A stretch of DNA of 64,000 nt from JABMQB01 sp963677475 (GTDB taxonomy: Bacteria > Bacteroidota > Bacteroidia > Bacteroidales > Prolixibacteraceae), in contig CAXXQD010000006.1 in assembly GCA_963677475.2 (NCBI GenBank), forward strand, positions 87,046-151,045, written 5' to 3'. Under the pieces are notes generated by a model. That model was not told the origin of the DNA. It was given only the letters and a program-made list of their open reading frames with translations, and searched no databases. Below, piece after piece: positions 27,651 to 35,571 of the stretch (the stretch's first letter is position 1; each line of letters starts with the position of its first letter). Position numbers and translations under genes: made by a program.

Positions 27651-28319
27651 ATGAATACGCTAAGAATCTTATTATTTTTTGTACTCGTACAGCTAATCGC
27701 GAGTTTTTCTGAAAGCTCAGTTGTTTTTGCTCAGGACCCGCTTCGATATAAAAAAGCGATAGCTGAATTTAAACCAGTCTCGGAAGTTAATGCTGAAAAC
27801 CTGACTCTTTTTGCAGGTAGTTCAACCTTTACCAATTGGAAACATATTCAGGAATCATTTCCCGGGAAAAATGTGTTGAATAATGGATTTGGTGGTTCGC
27901 ATTTCAGCGATTTGATTTTTTATGTCGATGAAGCTGTTATTCGCTATAATCCTTCTACAGTAATAATTTACGAAGGAGATAATGACATAGCCAGGGGAAA
28001 ATCTCCTGAAAAGGTAATCGAGGATGCCCGAAAACTGATTACTACAATCCATAATGCCTTGCCCGATGCAAAACTGGTGCTTGTAGCTCCAAAACCAAGT
28101 ATTGCAAGGTTTAGCTTAAAGGACAAATATATTACCTGCGGTGATATGTTTAAAAGTTTGGCAAAAGAATACAAGTATGTAAAATATGTCAGCATGTGGA
28201 AAAATATGCTGGGAAAAGACGGTAAGCCAAAAGAAGAATATTACCTGAAAGACAAGCTTCATTTTACCATGGCAGGTTATAAGGTTTGGGCAAATAAGTT
28301 GAAGAAATATGTAAAATAA
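27651..28319 (+). CDS. Secreted SGNH/GDSL hydrolase
   Basis: A small esterase (222 aa) with a signal peptide ending near VFAQ. The four SGNH blocks are visible: LFAGSST (block I, Ser nucleophile), NNGFGGSHFSD (block II Gly), YEGDNDIA (block III Asn) and DKLHFTMAGY (block V Asp/His). It probably deacetylates pectic oligosaccharides in the periplasm. It lies 19 bp after the oxidoreductase gene and 5 bp before the GH105 gene, in the same transcript. Confidence 0.85.
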   Translation: MNTLRILLFFVLVQLIASFSESSVVFAQDPLRYKKAIAEFKPVSEVNAENLTLFAGSSTFTNWKHIQESFPGKNVLNNGFGGSHFSDLIFYVDEAVIRYNPSTVIIYEGDNDIARGKSPEKVIEDARKLITTIHNALPDAKLVLVAPKPSIARFSLKDKYITCGDMFKSLAKEYKYVKYVSMWKNMLGKDGKPKEEYYLKDKLHFTMAGYKVWANKLKKYVK

Positions 28320-28324
28320 GAAAT

Positions 28325-29581
28325 ATGAAACAATACATTAAACTAATTACTGTAACATTAATAATAACCTTTGTTGCAAATATCTCACAAGGACAACCTG
28401 ACTACGACAAAGCAATAAAAATTGCCGATCGTATTATTGAAAATACTTCTTTCAAAATAATTGATTCAGAAAGCAAGGAACTATTCGACAATACAAAAGG
28501 ACTTCCTATTGAAAAGAAATACAAGATTGAAAGTCCGTACAACATGTGGCACTACTGGAACGGTGTTCTGGCATTGGCAATGGTGGAATTAACCAAAAGT
28601 ACTGGCGATGAAAAATACATTGATTACACCAGAAAAAACTACAGATTTATATTCGATAACCTTGATTATCTGGGAAAACAATTCGAAGCCGGTTTTAAAG
28701 ATATTTCCATTTACCAGCATTTTGAAATGGGCTTGCTCGACCACTGTGGGGCTATGTCGGCAGGATTATGCGAGGTGTATAAATCAGATTCGGAACCGGA
28801 ATATGATACTTATTTAAACAAAGCTATTGATTACGTTAGCAATAAAGAATTACGTTTTGAAGATGGCACATTTATCCGTCGCACTCCACGAAAAATGACG
28901 CTTTGGGCTGACGACCTGTACATGTGTGTACCTTTCCTGGCACGGATGGCTGAAAAAACCGGTAACAGCAAATATTTGGATGATGCCATACTTCAGGTAA
29001 AAAATTTCAATAAATATCTTGTAAATGAAAGCAATGGCTTGTACTACCACGGTTATTTTGGCGACAACGGGCACAACTCGGTGGCGCACTGGGGGCGTTG
29101 CAACGGCTGGATTGTAATGGCAGAAACAGACTTGATTAGCTTGTTGCCCGACAATCATCCCGAAAAGGAAAACCTGATTAAAATCCTTGAAGCGCATCTT
29201 GTAAGTTTATCGCGCTTTCAGGATGTTTCAGGAATGTGGCACCAGATAATCGATAAGCCCGATTCTTACCTCGAAAGTTCGGCAACAGCCATGTTTGTTT
29301 ATTGCATAGCCAAGGCTGTAAACGAAGGGTGGATAAAGCCTACCTATGCCGCTATTGCCTTTAGTGGCTGGGGCGGATTAAGCAAAAATATAACTGAAGA
29401 TGGTCAGGTTGATAACATTTGCGTTGGCACTGGTATCCGTGATAACATCCAGTATTACTACGAACGCAAAACAAAGCTAAACGATATTCATGGTTTGGGT
29501 GCCATTATTATGGCTGGTACCGAAATGAAAAAGCTTAGTGAGAATATTAAATCATTGCGGGAAAAAATGTTAACCGAATAA
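28325..29581 (+). CDS. GH105 unsaturated rhamnogalacturonyl/galacturonyl hydrolase
   Basis: Releases the 4,5-unsaturated uronic acid left at the non-reducing end by PL1, PL9 and PL10 lyases. The signal peptide ends near SQGQ, indicating a periplasmic enzyme. An (alpha/alpha)6 barrel is indicated by repeated helices and the signature WADDLYMCVP (W194-M200, with D196 the likely catalytic Asp), HWGRCNGW, MWHQIIDKPDSYLESSATAM and the closing VGTGIRDNIQYYYERK. Length 418 aa is normal. It is the clearest link between the surface lyases and intracellular uronate metabolism in this window. Confidence 0.92.
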   Translation: MKQYIKLITVTLIITFVANISQGQPDYDKAIKIADRIIENTSFKIIDSESKELFDNTKGLPIEKKYKIESPYNMWHYWNGVLALAMVELTKSTGDEKYIDYTRKNYRFIFDNLDYLGKQFEAGFKDISIYQHFEMGLLDHCGAMSAGLCEVYKSDSEPEYDTYLNKAIDYVSNKELRFEDGTFIRRTPRKMTLWADDLYMCVPFLARMAEKTGNSKYLDDAILQVKNFNKYLVNESNGLYYHGYFGDNGHNSVAHWGRCNGWIVMAETDLISLLPDNHPEKENLIKILEAHLVSLSRFQDVSGMWHQIIDKPDSYLESSATAMFVYCIAKAVNEGWIKPTYAAIAFSGWGGLSKNITEDGQVDNICVGTGIRDNIQYYYERKTKLNDIHGLGAIIMAGTEMKKLSENIKSLREKMLTE

Positions 29582-29593
29582 GTTGCACCTCAG

Positions 29594-30820
29594 ATGAAAC
29601 TTAGATTATTATTCATAACACTTGCAGTTTTAGTTTGGATATCTGCTTATTCAACAGGGGATAATAAAACAGGAAATCAAAAAACAGTTCATGTAAGTAA
29701 AGCGGCATCAGAGATTGATTTTTCAATATTGAAAAAGATTCCTGAAAAAATGCAGCAGTTTGTTGATGAAAACAAAATTGCCGGAGCAGTAACGCTTGTC
29801 GCACATAAAGGTGAAGTTGTTGGTTGGGAAGCTGTGGGTTTGCAGGATATTGAAAAGAATATAAAGATGCAGAAAAATACGGTTTTCCGTATTGCATCAA
29901 TGACCAAACCATTTGCTGCTGCTGCCATAATGATGCTTGAAGAAAAAGGGAAACTTCAATTGGATGACCCTGTAGAAAAATACCTTCCCGAGTATAAAGG
30001 TTTGTGGCTAATCGATTGGCAGGAAGACGATGAAAAAAAATTAATCCGCCCCGCACGAAAAGTTACAATCAGGGAGCTTTTAATGCACACCGATGGGATT
30101 GCCCTGTTGCCCGAGAATGTCAGGGTTAATTCTATTGCTGAATATGTTTTGGTAGTATCTCAACAGCCTTTGTTGTTCGAACCCGGTTCTAAATGGTTGT
30201 ACGGCGGCTCAGGAATTACTACCGCAGCGCGTATAGTTGAGGTTATATCGGGCATGCCTTACGATGAGTTTTTGAAAGAACATGTTTTCAATCCGTTGAA
30301 AATGAAGGAAACTTCGTTTGCTTTTCAGGAAACGTTTTCAGGACGAATTGCTAAAATCTACAAACCTTCTGAAGATTCTACACATTTGGTTCCGCTCAAA
30401 GATCCGGATTGGCACCGATTTCCAAGACCTGAAGGAGGACTTTTTTCTACTGCAGCCGATATGAATAAATGGATGCAAGCAATATTAAACAAAGGAATAT
30501 ACAAAGGAGTAAGAATACTTTCCGAAAAATCAGTAGAGCAAATGACCCAGTTGCAAACAGGCGAACTGGAAACCGGATTTACCGAGGGAATGGGATTTGG
30601 TTTAGGATTTGGATTTGTGAGGGAACCACAAGGGGTAACTTCGATGTTGTCGCCCGGAACTTTTGGGCATGGTGGTGCTTTTGGAACCCAGTACTGGGCT
30701 GATCCGGAAAGTGAGACGATATATATTTTAATGATTCAAAGAAGAGGCTTTGGTAATGGCGATAAATCGGACATCAGAAATGCTTTTCAGAGTATTGCCG
30801 CCAAGGCAATTATAAAATAA
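29594..30820 (+). CDS. Serine beta-lactamase-family hydrolase (esterase type)
   Basis: A penicillin-binding-protein/class C beta-lactamase fold protein with a signal peptide (MKLRLLFITLAVLVW). The SxxK motif is SMTK (S102, K105) and the second motif is YGG (Y203) in place of YxN; the third box corresponds to HGGAFGT near the C-terminus. In polysaccharide loci, members of this family usually act as carbohydrate or small-ester esterases or remain unassigned, and an antibiotic-resistance role is not supported by the context. It is 13 bp after the GH105 gene. Confidence 0.82.
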   Translation: MKLRLLFITLAVLVWISAYSTGDNKTGNQKTVHVSKAASEIDFSILKKIPEKMQQFVDENKIAGAVTLVAHKGEVVGWEAVGLQDIEKNIKMQKNTVFRIASMTKPFAAAAIMMLEEKGKLQLDDPVEKYLPEYKGLWLIDWQEDDEKKLIRPARKVTIRELLMHTDGIALLPENVRVNSIAEYVLVVSQQPLLFEPGSKWLYGGSGITTAARIVEVISGMPYDEFLKEHVFNPLKMKETSFAFQETFSGRIAKIYKPSEDSTHLVPLKDPDWHRFPRPEGGLFSTAADMNKWMQAILNKGIYKGVRILSEKSVEQMTQLQTGELETGFTEGMGFGLGFGFVREPQGVTSMLSPGTFGHGGAFGTQYWADPESETIYILMIQRRGFGNGDKSDIRNAFQSIAAKAIIK

Positions 30821-30840
30821 ACCAACTATAAAACAGAATA

Positions 30841-31677
30841 ATGAATAATAAAGTATTTTTAATAGCAGCCTTATTGGGAGTGTTGTTTTCTTCGGTACAA
30901 TGCACTGCTAAAAAAACAAAGAAAAAAGATAAGGAAACTAAAATTGTTCTTTTGCACCACAGTACAGGCGGAATCGTTTTTAACGGGAATGAAAAGGAAT
31001 CTCCGGAGAATCCGGTTTCAGTACCACAATGGTTCTCTACTTACAACAACAAACAGGAAACAAACTATTCGATTGTAGAACAAGCTTTTCCAAAGAAAAA
31101 GCCTTATGGATGGAAAAATTATCCTTACGATTATTACAATATCTGGGTGAAAAATGCAGGCGATGAGCCTTTTATGGAAGAACCTACCCTTGAAATACTG
31201 ACCCAACAATACGATGTAATCATTTTTAAACACTGCTTTCCGGTTTGTAAAATCTGGGATGACACTGAAGCCCCAGACATCAATTCATCAAAAAAGACTT
31301 TAGGAAACTATAAGCTTCAATACGATGCACTTAAACAAAAAATGAATGAATTTCCGGACACCAAATTTATTGTGTGGACTGGTGCTGTTATGACTGAAGA
31401 ACGAATAACTGAAGATAATGGGAAACGTACCCGTGAATTTTTCGATTGGGTGAAAAGTGAATGGGACACCGAAGACGATAACATTTTTGTGTGGGATTTT
31501 TATGAGCTGGAAACGGAAGGTGGAATCTACCTGAAACCTGAATATGCTGTGTCGGGGGCTGACTCACATCCGAATATGGATTTGGCAGTTAAGGTTGTTC
31601 CACTACTCGGAAACCGAATTGTTGATGTGATTGAGAATAACGGCAGTAAAACCAACCTGAAAGGTGAAATAAAATAA
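30841..31677 (+). CDS. Lipoprotein resembling a divergent SGNH-like hydrolase
   Basis: A 278-residue protein with a hydrophobic leader and a possible lipobox ending at C21 (SVQC). The mature part starts with a strand KIVLLHHSTGG, has a buried segment YDVIIFKHCFP, another strand FIVWTGAVMT, and near the end GADSHPNMDLA, which resembles an SGNH block V with a terminal His. This order of strand, loop and late His resembles SGNH hydrolases, but the classical GDSL is replaced by HHSTGG, so catalytic activity is uncertain. No firm family name can be given. Confidence 0.5.
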   Translation: MNNKVFLIAALLGVLFSSVQCTAKKTKKKDKETKIVLLHHSTGGIVFNGNEKESPENPVSVPQWFSTYNNKQETNYSIVEQAFPKKKPYGWKNYPYDYYNIWVKNAGDEPFMEEPTLEILTQQYDVIIFKHCFPVCKIWDDTEAPDINSSKKTLGNYKLQYDALKQKMNEFPDTKFIVWTGAVMTEERITEDNGKRTREFFDWVKSEWDTEDDNIFVWDFYELETEGGIYLKPEYAVSGADSHPNMDLAVKVVPLLGNRIVDVIENNGSKTNLKGEIK

Positions 31678-31681
31678 AGCC

Positions 31682-32626
31682 ATGAAAAAATATTCAATAC
31701 TATTTCTGCTTTTTGTACTCGTTGTTGCCGCATGTACTCCTAATAAGTCGGCTCAGAAATTTACTTTTAAAGAAACTCAACAAGGATTAGAAGTTTTTGA
31801 AGAAGGGCAACCCGTTTTCTTTTATCAACGAACGCCTAAGTCGAGCGATGGAAGGTTCTTGTGCAATAACTACATCCATCCACTTTATAGCCTTAATGGT
31901 GATACGCTAACCGAAGAGTTTCCGGCAGACCATCCTTACCACCGTGGAATATTTTGTGCGTGGCATCAAATGTTTGTAGGTGGAAAAAGTGTAGGCGATG
32001 GTTGGTTTATGAGCGATGTTAAGCTGGATGTTAAAGATGTGCAAGTTGTTGAAAAAGAAGAATATGCTCAATTGAAAATATCATCCATGTGGAAGTCGCC
32101 TTTATTCGAGGACGAAAAATATTTTCTAATTGAAGAAACCGATATTACAATTTTTCCAAAGCAAGAAAATTATCGTGTAATTGATTTTGCTATTACGCTG
32201 AATGCACTGGTTCAGGAAGTTGAGATTGGCGGTGTTGACGATGAAAAAGGTTATGGCGGATTTTGTGCACGTTTAAGTGATCAGAAGCTGCTTGCATTTA
32301 CGTCTCCTACAGGAGAGATAACTCCGCAACTCACTCAGGTAGATGCCGGTGTATGGATGGATTTCTCTGGTCCGCACGGACAAAATGAAGAAATAAGCGG
32401 TGTAACAATATTAAGTCATCCTCAAATACCAAACTACCCGGCTCCATGGATTTTAAGAAATCTAACCAGTATGCAGAACGTAGTATATCCGGGAAGAGAC
32501 AGGGTAACAGTACCAATGGATAAGCCCATAAAATTATTTTATCGGCTTATTGTTCACGAAGGTAATGCACAAAGTATTGATATCGAAAAACTTCACTCAG
32601 ATTACGAGAAAGAAAATCTTAAATGA
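31682..32626 (+). CDS. PmoA-like (DUF6807) lipoprotein
   Basis: A lipoprotein with lipobox VAAC. The mature domain is a beta-sandwich matching the family annotated as PmoA/DUF6807, with the typical segment DHPYHRGIFCAWH and the later GFCARL and NYPAPWI blocks. Despite the name, it has no relation in function to particulate methane monooxygenase. Members often occur beside Gfo/Idh/MocA oxidoreductases and glycosidases in Bacteroidota and Planctomycetes, with an unknown role, perhaps carbohydrate binding or processing. The start of the fucosidase gene lies 1 bp after its stop. Confidence 0.8.
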   Translation: MKKYSILFLLFVLVVAACTPNKSAQKFTFKETQQGLEVFEEGQPVFFYQRTPKSSDGRFLCNNYIHPLYSLNGDTLTEEFPADHPYHRGIFCAWHQMFVGGKSVGDGWFMSDVKLDVKDVQVVEKEEYAQLKISSMWKSPLFEDEKYFLIEETDITIFPKQENYRVIDFAITLNALVQEVEIGGVDDEKGYGGFCARLSDQKLLAFTSPTGEITPQLTQVDAGVWMDFSGPHGQNEEISGVTILSHPQIPNYPAPWILRNLTSMQNVVYPGRDRVTVPMDKPIKLFYRLIVHEGNAQSIDIEKLHSDYEKENLK

Positions 32627-32627
32627 A

Positions 32628-34091
32628 ATGCTCAAAACTAAACGAATAACACTAATTGCACTTTGCCTGGCATTTGTACAGTTCGCTTCTGCGCAAAGTT
32701 CGGAAGAAATGGACAAGGAATGGGCAAAAATGAATGCATCGAAAGATGCTGAATATACGAAGTACAACGATGCTAAATTCGGGATGTTTATCCATTGGGG
32801 ACCGTATTCAACCCTTGGTGGCATTTGGAATGGTGAAAAGATTAAAGGATTGGGTGAATGGATTATGTACCACGGGCAGATCCCACGCGATGAATATCGG
32901 GAAGTTTGTAAATCATTCAATCCAAAGGGTTTCGATGCTGAAGAATGGGTAAAACTGGCGAAAGATGCAGGCATGAAATACATTGTGGCAATGACAAAAC
33001 ACCACGACGGTTTTTCCATGTACCATACAGAAGTTACAGATTATAACATTTACGATTATACGCCTTTTAAAAGAGACCCGATTGAGGAACTTTACAAGGC
33101 TTGTAAAAAATATGGAATCCGTTTAGGATTATACTATTCACACTCGTTCGACTGGATGGATGGTGGTGATGCCGGAATTGCCCAGGAACTGGCACGCAGA
33201 CCTGGTGAAGAGGATGAAATTGATAAATATGGTGCCAACCTGTGGGACCCTCCTTCGCCAACTTTTCAAGAATATATTGATGCCAAAGCTGAACCACAAA
33301 TGCGAGAAATACTGAAGAAGTTTCCGGATTTAATTGAAATATGGTACGACTTTCCAAGGTTTATCGAAGAACAACAAAGTTTTAGTTTTTATAAACTGGC
33401 ATATCATCTTCAGCCCAAAGCATTGGTGAACAGTCGTGTAGGAAGAAAGTTTGGTGACTACAAAGTCGCTGGCGATAATCAGATTCCAACTTCGGTTAAC
33501 CCAAAATACCGAACGTGGGAAACTCCGGGTACACTTAATAATACATGGGGGTACAAAAGCTATGATCAGGATTGGAAAACCATGGATGAAATGCTGTATT
33601 GGATTGTTGAAATTGCCAGCAAAGGTGGAAACTACTTGTTAAACATTGGTCCCGATGGAAATGGAGTTGTACCCAAAGAAAGTGTGGAAATACTTAAAGG
33701 AATTGGGAAATGGATGAAGGTGAACGGTGAAGCCATTTATGGTTCAAAAAAATGGAAAGTGAAACGGGAAGGTCCAACTATGATGGAGATGAAAAGCACC
33801 ACAGAAAGGGAGAAACATGGCTTCAATTTGAAATTTACTGACAAAGATTTTTGGTTTACTGCAAAAGGAAATTCGGTTTATGCTATTTCTCTGGTTAAGC
33901 CGGAAAATGAAAGAATCCGTATTGAATCGCTTACCAGTTGCCAAAATCAAATCAGAAAAATCAGCATTTTGGGAGGCAATGGAAAAGCTTTGGATTGGAA
34001 AGTTGTTGACAATGCTGTGGAAATTAATATTAAAAACAATGCAACCGGAAAAACTCCAGGTTATGCATTGAAGGTGGAGCTAAACAGATAA
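32628..34091 (+). CDS. GH29 alpha-L-fucosidase
   Basis: Start chosen at the ATG at 32628, which gives a good signal peptide (RITLIALCLAFVQFASAQ). The open frame extends upstream into the previous gene, but that extension would spoil the signal. GH29 features: FGMFIHWGPYS, MTKHHDGFSMY, YYSHSFDW and IEIWYDFPRF with D241 as the probable nucleophile, then a closing VKVNGEAIYG segment. It removes alpha-L-fucose from side chains, for example on rhamnogalacturonan II or xyloglucan-like decorations (substrate inferred). Location is periplasmic. Only 1 bp separates it from the next gene. Confidence 0.92.
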   Translation: MLKTKRITLIALCLAFVQFASAQSSEEMDKEWAKMNASKDAEYTKYNDAKFGMFIHWGPYSTLGGIWNGEKIKGLGEWIMYHGQIPRDEYREVCKSFNPKGFDAEEWVKLAKDAGMKYIVAMTKHHDGFSMYHTEVTDYNIYDYTPFKRDPIEELYKACKKYGIRLGLYYSHSFDWMDGGDAGIAQELARRPGEEDEIDKYGANLWDPPSPTFQEYIDAKAEPQMREILKKFPDLIEIWYDFPRFIEEQQSFSFYKLAYHLQPKALVNSRVGRKFGDYKVAGDNQIPTSVNPKYRTWETPGTLNNTWGYKSYDQDWKTMDEMLYWIVEIASKGGNYLLNIGPDGNGVVPKESVEILKGIGKWMKVNGEAIYGSKKWKVKREGPTMMEMKSTTEREKHGFNLKFTDKDFWFTAKGNSVYAISLVKPENERIRIESLTSCQNQIRKISILGGNGKALDWKVVDNAVEINIKNNATGKTPGYALKVELNR

Positions 34092-34092
34092 A

Positions 34093-35565
34093 ATGCATAA
34101 ATCCCGGGTTAAAATATATCATTTGCTGTTCTTGTTTTTGTGTTTTTTCCTTTCAGCACAAGGACAAGAAATTGACTCTTTTATTAAAAGGGTAAGCTTG
34201 GATAAAAATGATTTTTACCACGTCGATCTAAAAACAAATGAAAATAGCGCAACGGGATTACCTATTGGCATGTTCGATTCTGGTACCGGCGGTTTGACGG
34301 TGCTTGATGCTCTACTGAATTTTGATGAGTTTGTAGTTGGGAAGGATTATTACGAAAAAGGAGGCGACGGAATAAATGATTTTGAAAATGAACGTTTTAT
34401 CTATCTGGGAGACCAGGCAAATATGCCTTACGGAAACTATTCGAGCATGGGCAGAACACCCTTTCTTAAAGAATTAATTCTGAAAGATGCACTGTTTTTA
34501 TTGGGCAATAATTATTACCAAACCCACAATGAATCAATTTGGCAAAACGATAAGCAAGCAGTAAAAGTTATTGTAATTGCCTGCAATACAGCTACTGCCT
34601 ATGGCAAAGTTGCAGTTGATCAAATGCTTTCGCAATATGGCAATAATACAAAAGTAATTGGGGTTATTGATGCCGGAGTTAATGGCGCATTGTCAACCTT
34701 GAAAAGGGAAGAAGATGCATCGGTAGCCGTTATTGCTACTAATGGAACTGTTGCTTCAAATGGATATCTAAATACATTTCTTTCATTGAAAGATGAAAAA
34801 AACGACACCGGAAACCTGTTATTCTTTCAACAGACAGGAGAAGGTATAGCCGGGGCTATCGATGAAGACATTAATTTTATTGATAGGAGTGCAAAATCAT
34901 TAAGGAAAAATTACAAAGGACCTTCATTGAACAATCCTCATTTGCGAATAAAACCAGAATTGCTGTCCATTTATAATTTTGATAGTTCTGAGAACAGCCT
35001 TCTTTTTGAAAAGTCGGGAAGTGCTTATACCGAAATACAGTTGAACAGCCCCGAAAATTATTTCAGGTTCCATTTGGTAAATCTTTGTGAACAAATAAAA
35101 AGAAACCAGTCTGCACCACCCTTAAAAACACTTATCCTCGGTTGTACGCATTATCCTTATTACAGCTCATTTATCAAATCGTTTTTAAAAGAATTGTACA
35201 ATTTAAAAACAGACGGTGAATATGTTTATAGAGCCGTTCTTTCGGAACAGATTACACTTATCGACCCTGCTTTAAACACAGCCAAAGAGGTGCATTGTTA
35301 TCTGGCTGAAAATAATTTATTGAATAATAACGGAAACGTAAATCAAAGCGAATTTTTCATCAGTGTTCCCAATCTTTTTAATGAAAAAGTGGAGCTCGAT
35401 TCGATGAAAAATTTCACTTACGCCTATAAATATGGCAGAGATGTAAGTGCTGCTTACGACACTAAGATAGTTCCCATGAACCAAGGAAATTTAAATGAAA
35501 AAGTACGAAGCAGAATCAGGGAAACATTACCGGCAGTTTTTGAAATAATGAACCTAAATCAATAA
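34093..35565 (+). CDS. Exported glutamate-racemase (Asp/Glu racemase) homologue
   Basis: Related to MurI, the enzyme that makes D-glutamate for peptidoglycan, but unusual in two ways. It has an N-terminal signal peptide (YHLLFLFLCFFLSAQGQ) that should send it to the periplasm, and it is 490 aa, far longer than the 260-290 aa of housekeeping enzymes. All the key motifs are kept: FDSGTGG (D62, S63), ACNTATA with C164, and LGCTHYP with C351, the two cysteines that act as proton acid/base. Extra sequence lies around 75-100 and in the middle (about 240-330). Position inside a run of glycosidases and esterases suggests a role in carbohydrate or cell-wall processing, but its substrate is unknown. 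Confidence 0.85.
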   Translation: MHKSRVKIYHLLFLFLCFFLSAQGQEIDSFIKRVSLDKNDFYHVDLKTNENSATGLPIGMFDSGTGGLTVLDALLNFDEFVVGKDYYEKGGDGINDFENERFIYLGDQANMPYGNYSSMGRTPFLKELILKDALFLLGNNYYQTHNESIWQNDKQAVKVIVIACNTATAYGKVAVDQMLSQYGNNTKVIGVIDAGVNGALSTLKREEDASVAVIATNGTVASNGYLNTFLSLKDEKNDTGNLLFFQQTGEGIAGAIDEDINFIDRSAKSLRKNYKGPSLNNPHLRIKPELLSIYNFDSSENSLLFEKSGSAYTEIQLNSPENYFRFHLVNLCEQIKRNQSAPPLKTLILGCTHYPYYSSFIKSFLKELYNLKTDGEYVYRAVLSEQITLIDPALNTAKEVHCYLAENNLLNNNGNVNQSEFFISVPNLFNEKVELDSMKNFTYAYKYGRDVSAAYDTKIVPMNQGNLNEKVRSRIRETLPAVFEIMNLNQ

Positions 35566-35571
35566 AATAAG

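Noticed and set aside
29594..30820. Antibiotic-resistance beta-lactamase
   Set aside because: Fold and SxxK motif fit, but YGG replaces YxN and the context is polysaccharide breakdown. An esterase role is more likely.
31682..32626. Methane monooxygenase subunit
   Set aside because: The PmoA name of this family is historical. The protein is a soluble lipoprotein with no membrane helices and no partner subunits.
32550..32627. Upstream extension of the GH29 fucosidase
   Set aside because: The frame is open, but the extension overlaps the previous gene by 77 bp and buries the signal peptide. The ATG at 32628 follows the previous stop by 1 bp.
34093..35565. Housekeeping murI
   Set aside because: Signal peptide, nearly double length and position in a catabolic run argue against the cell-wall precursor enzyme.
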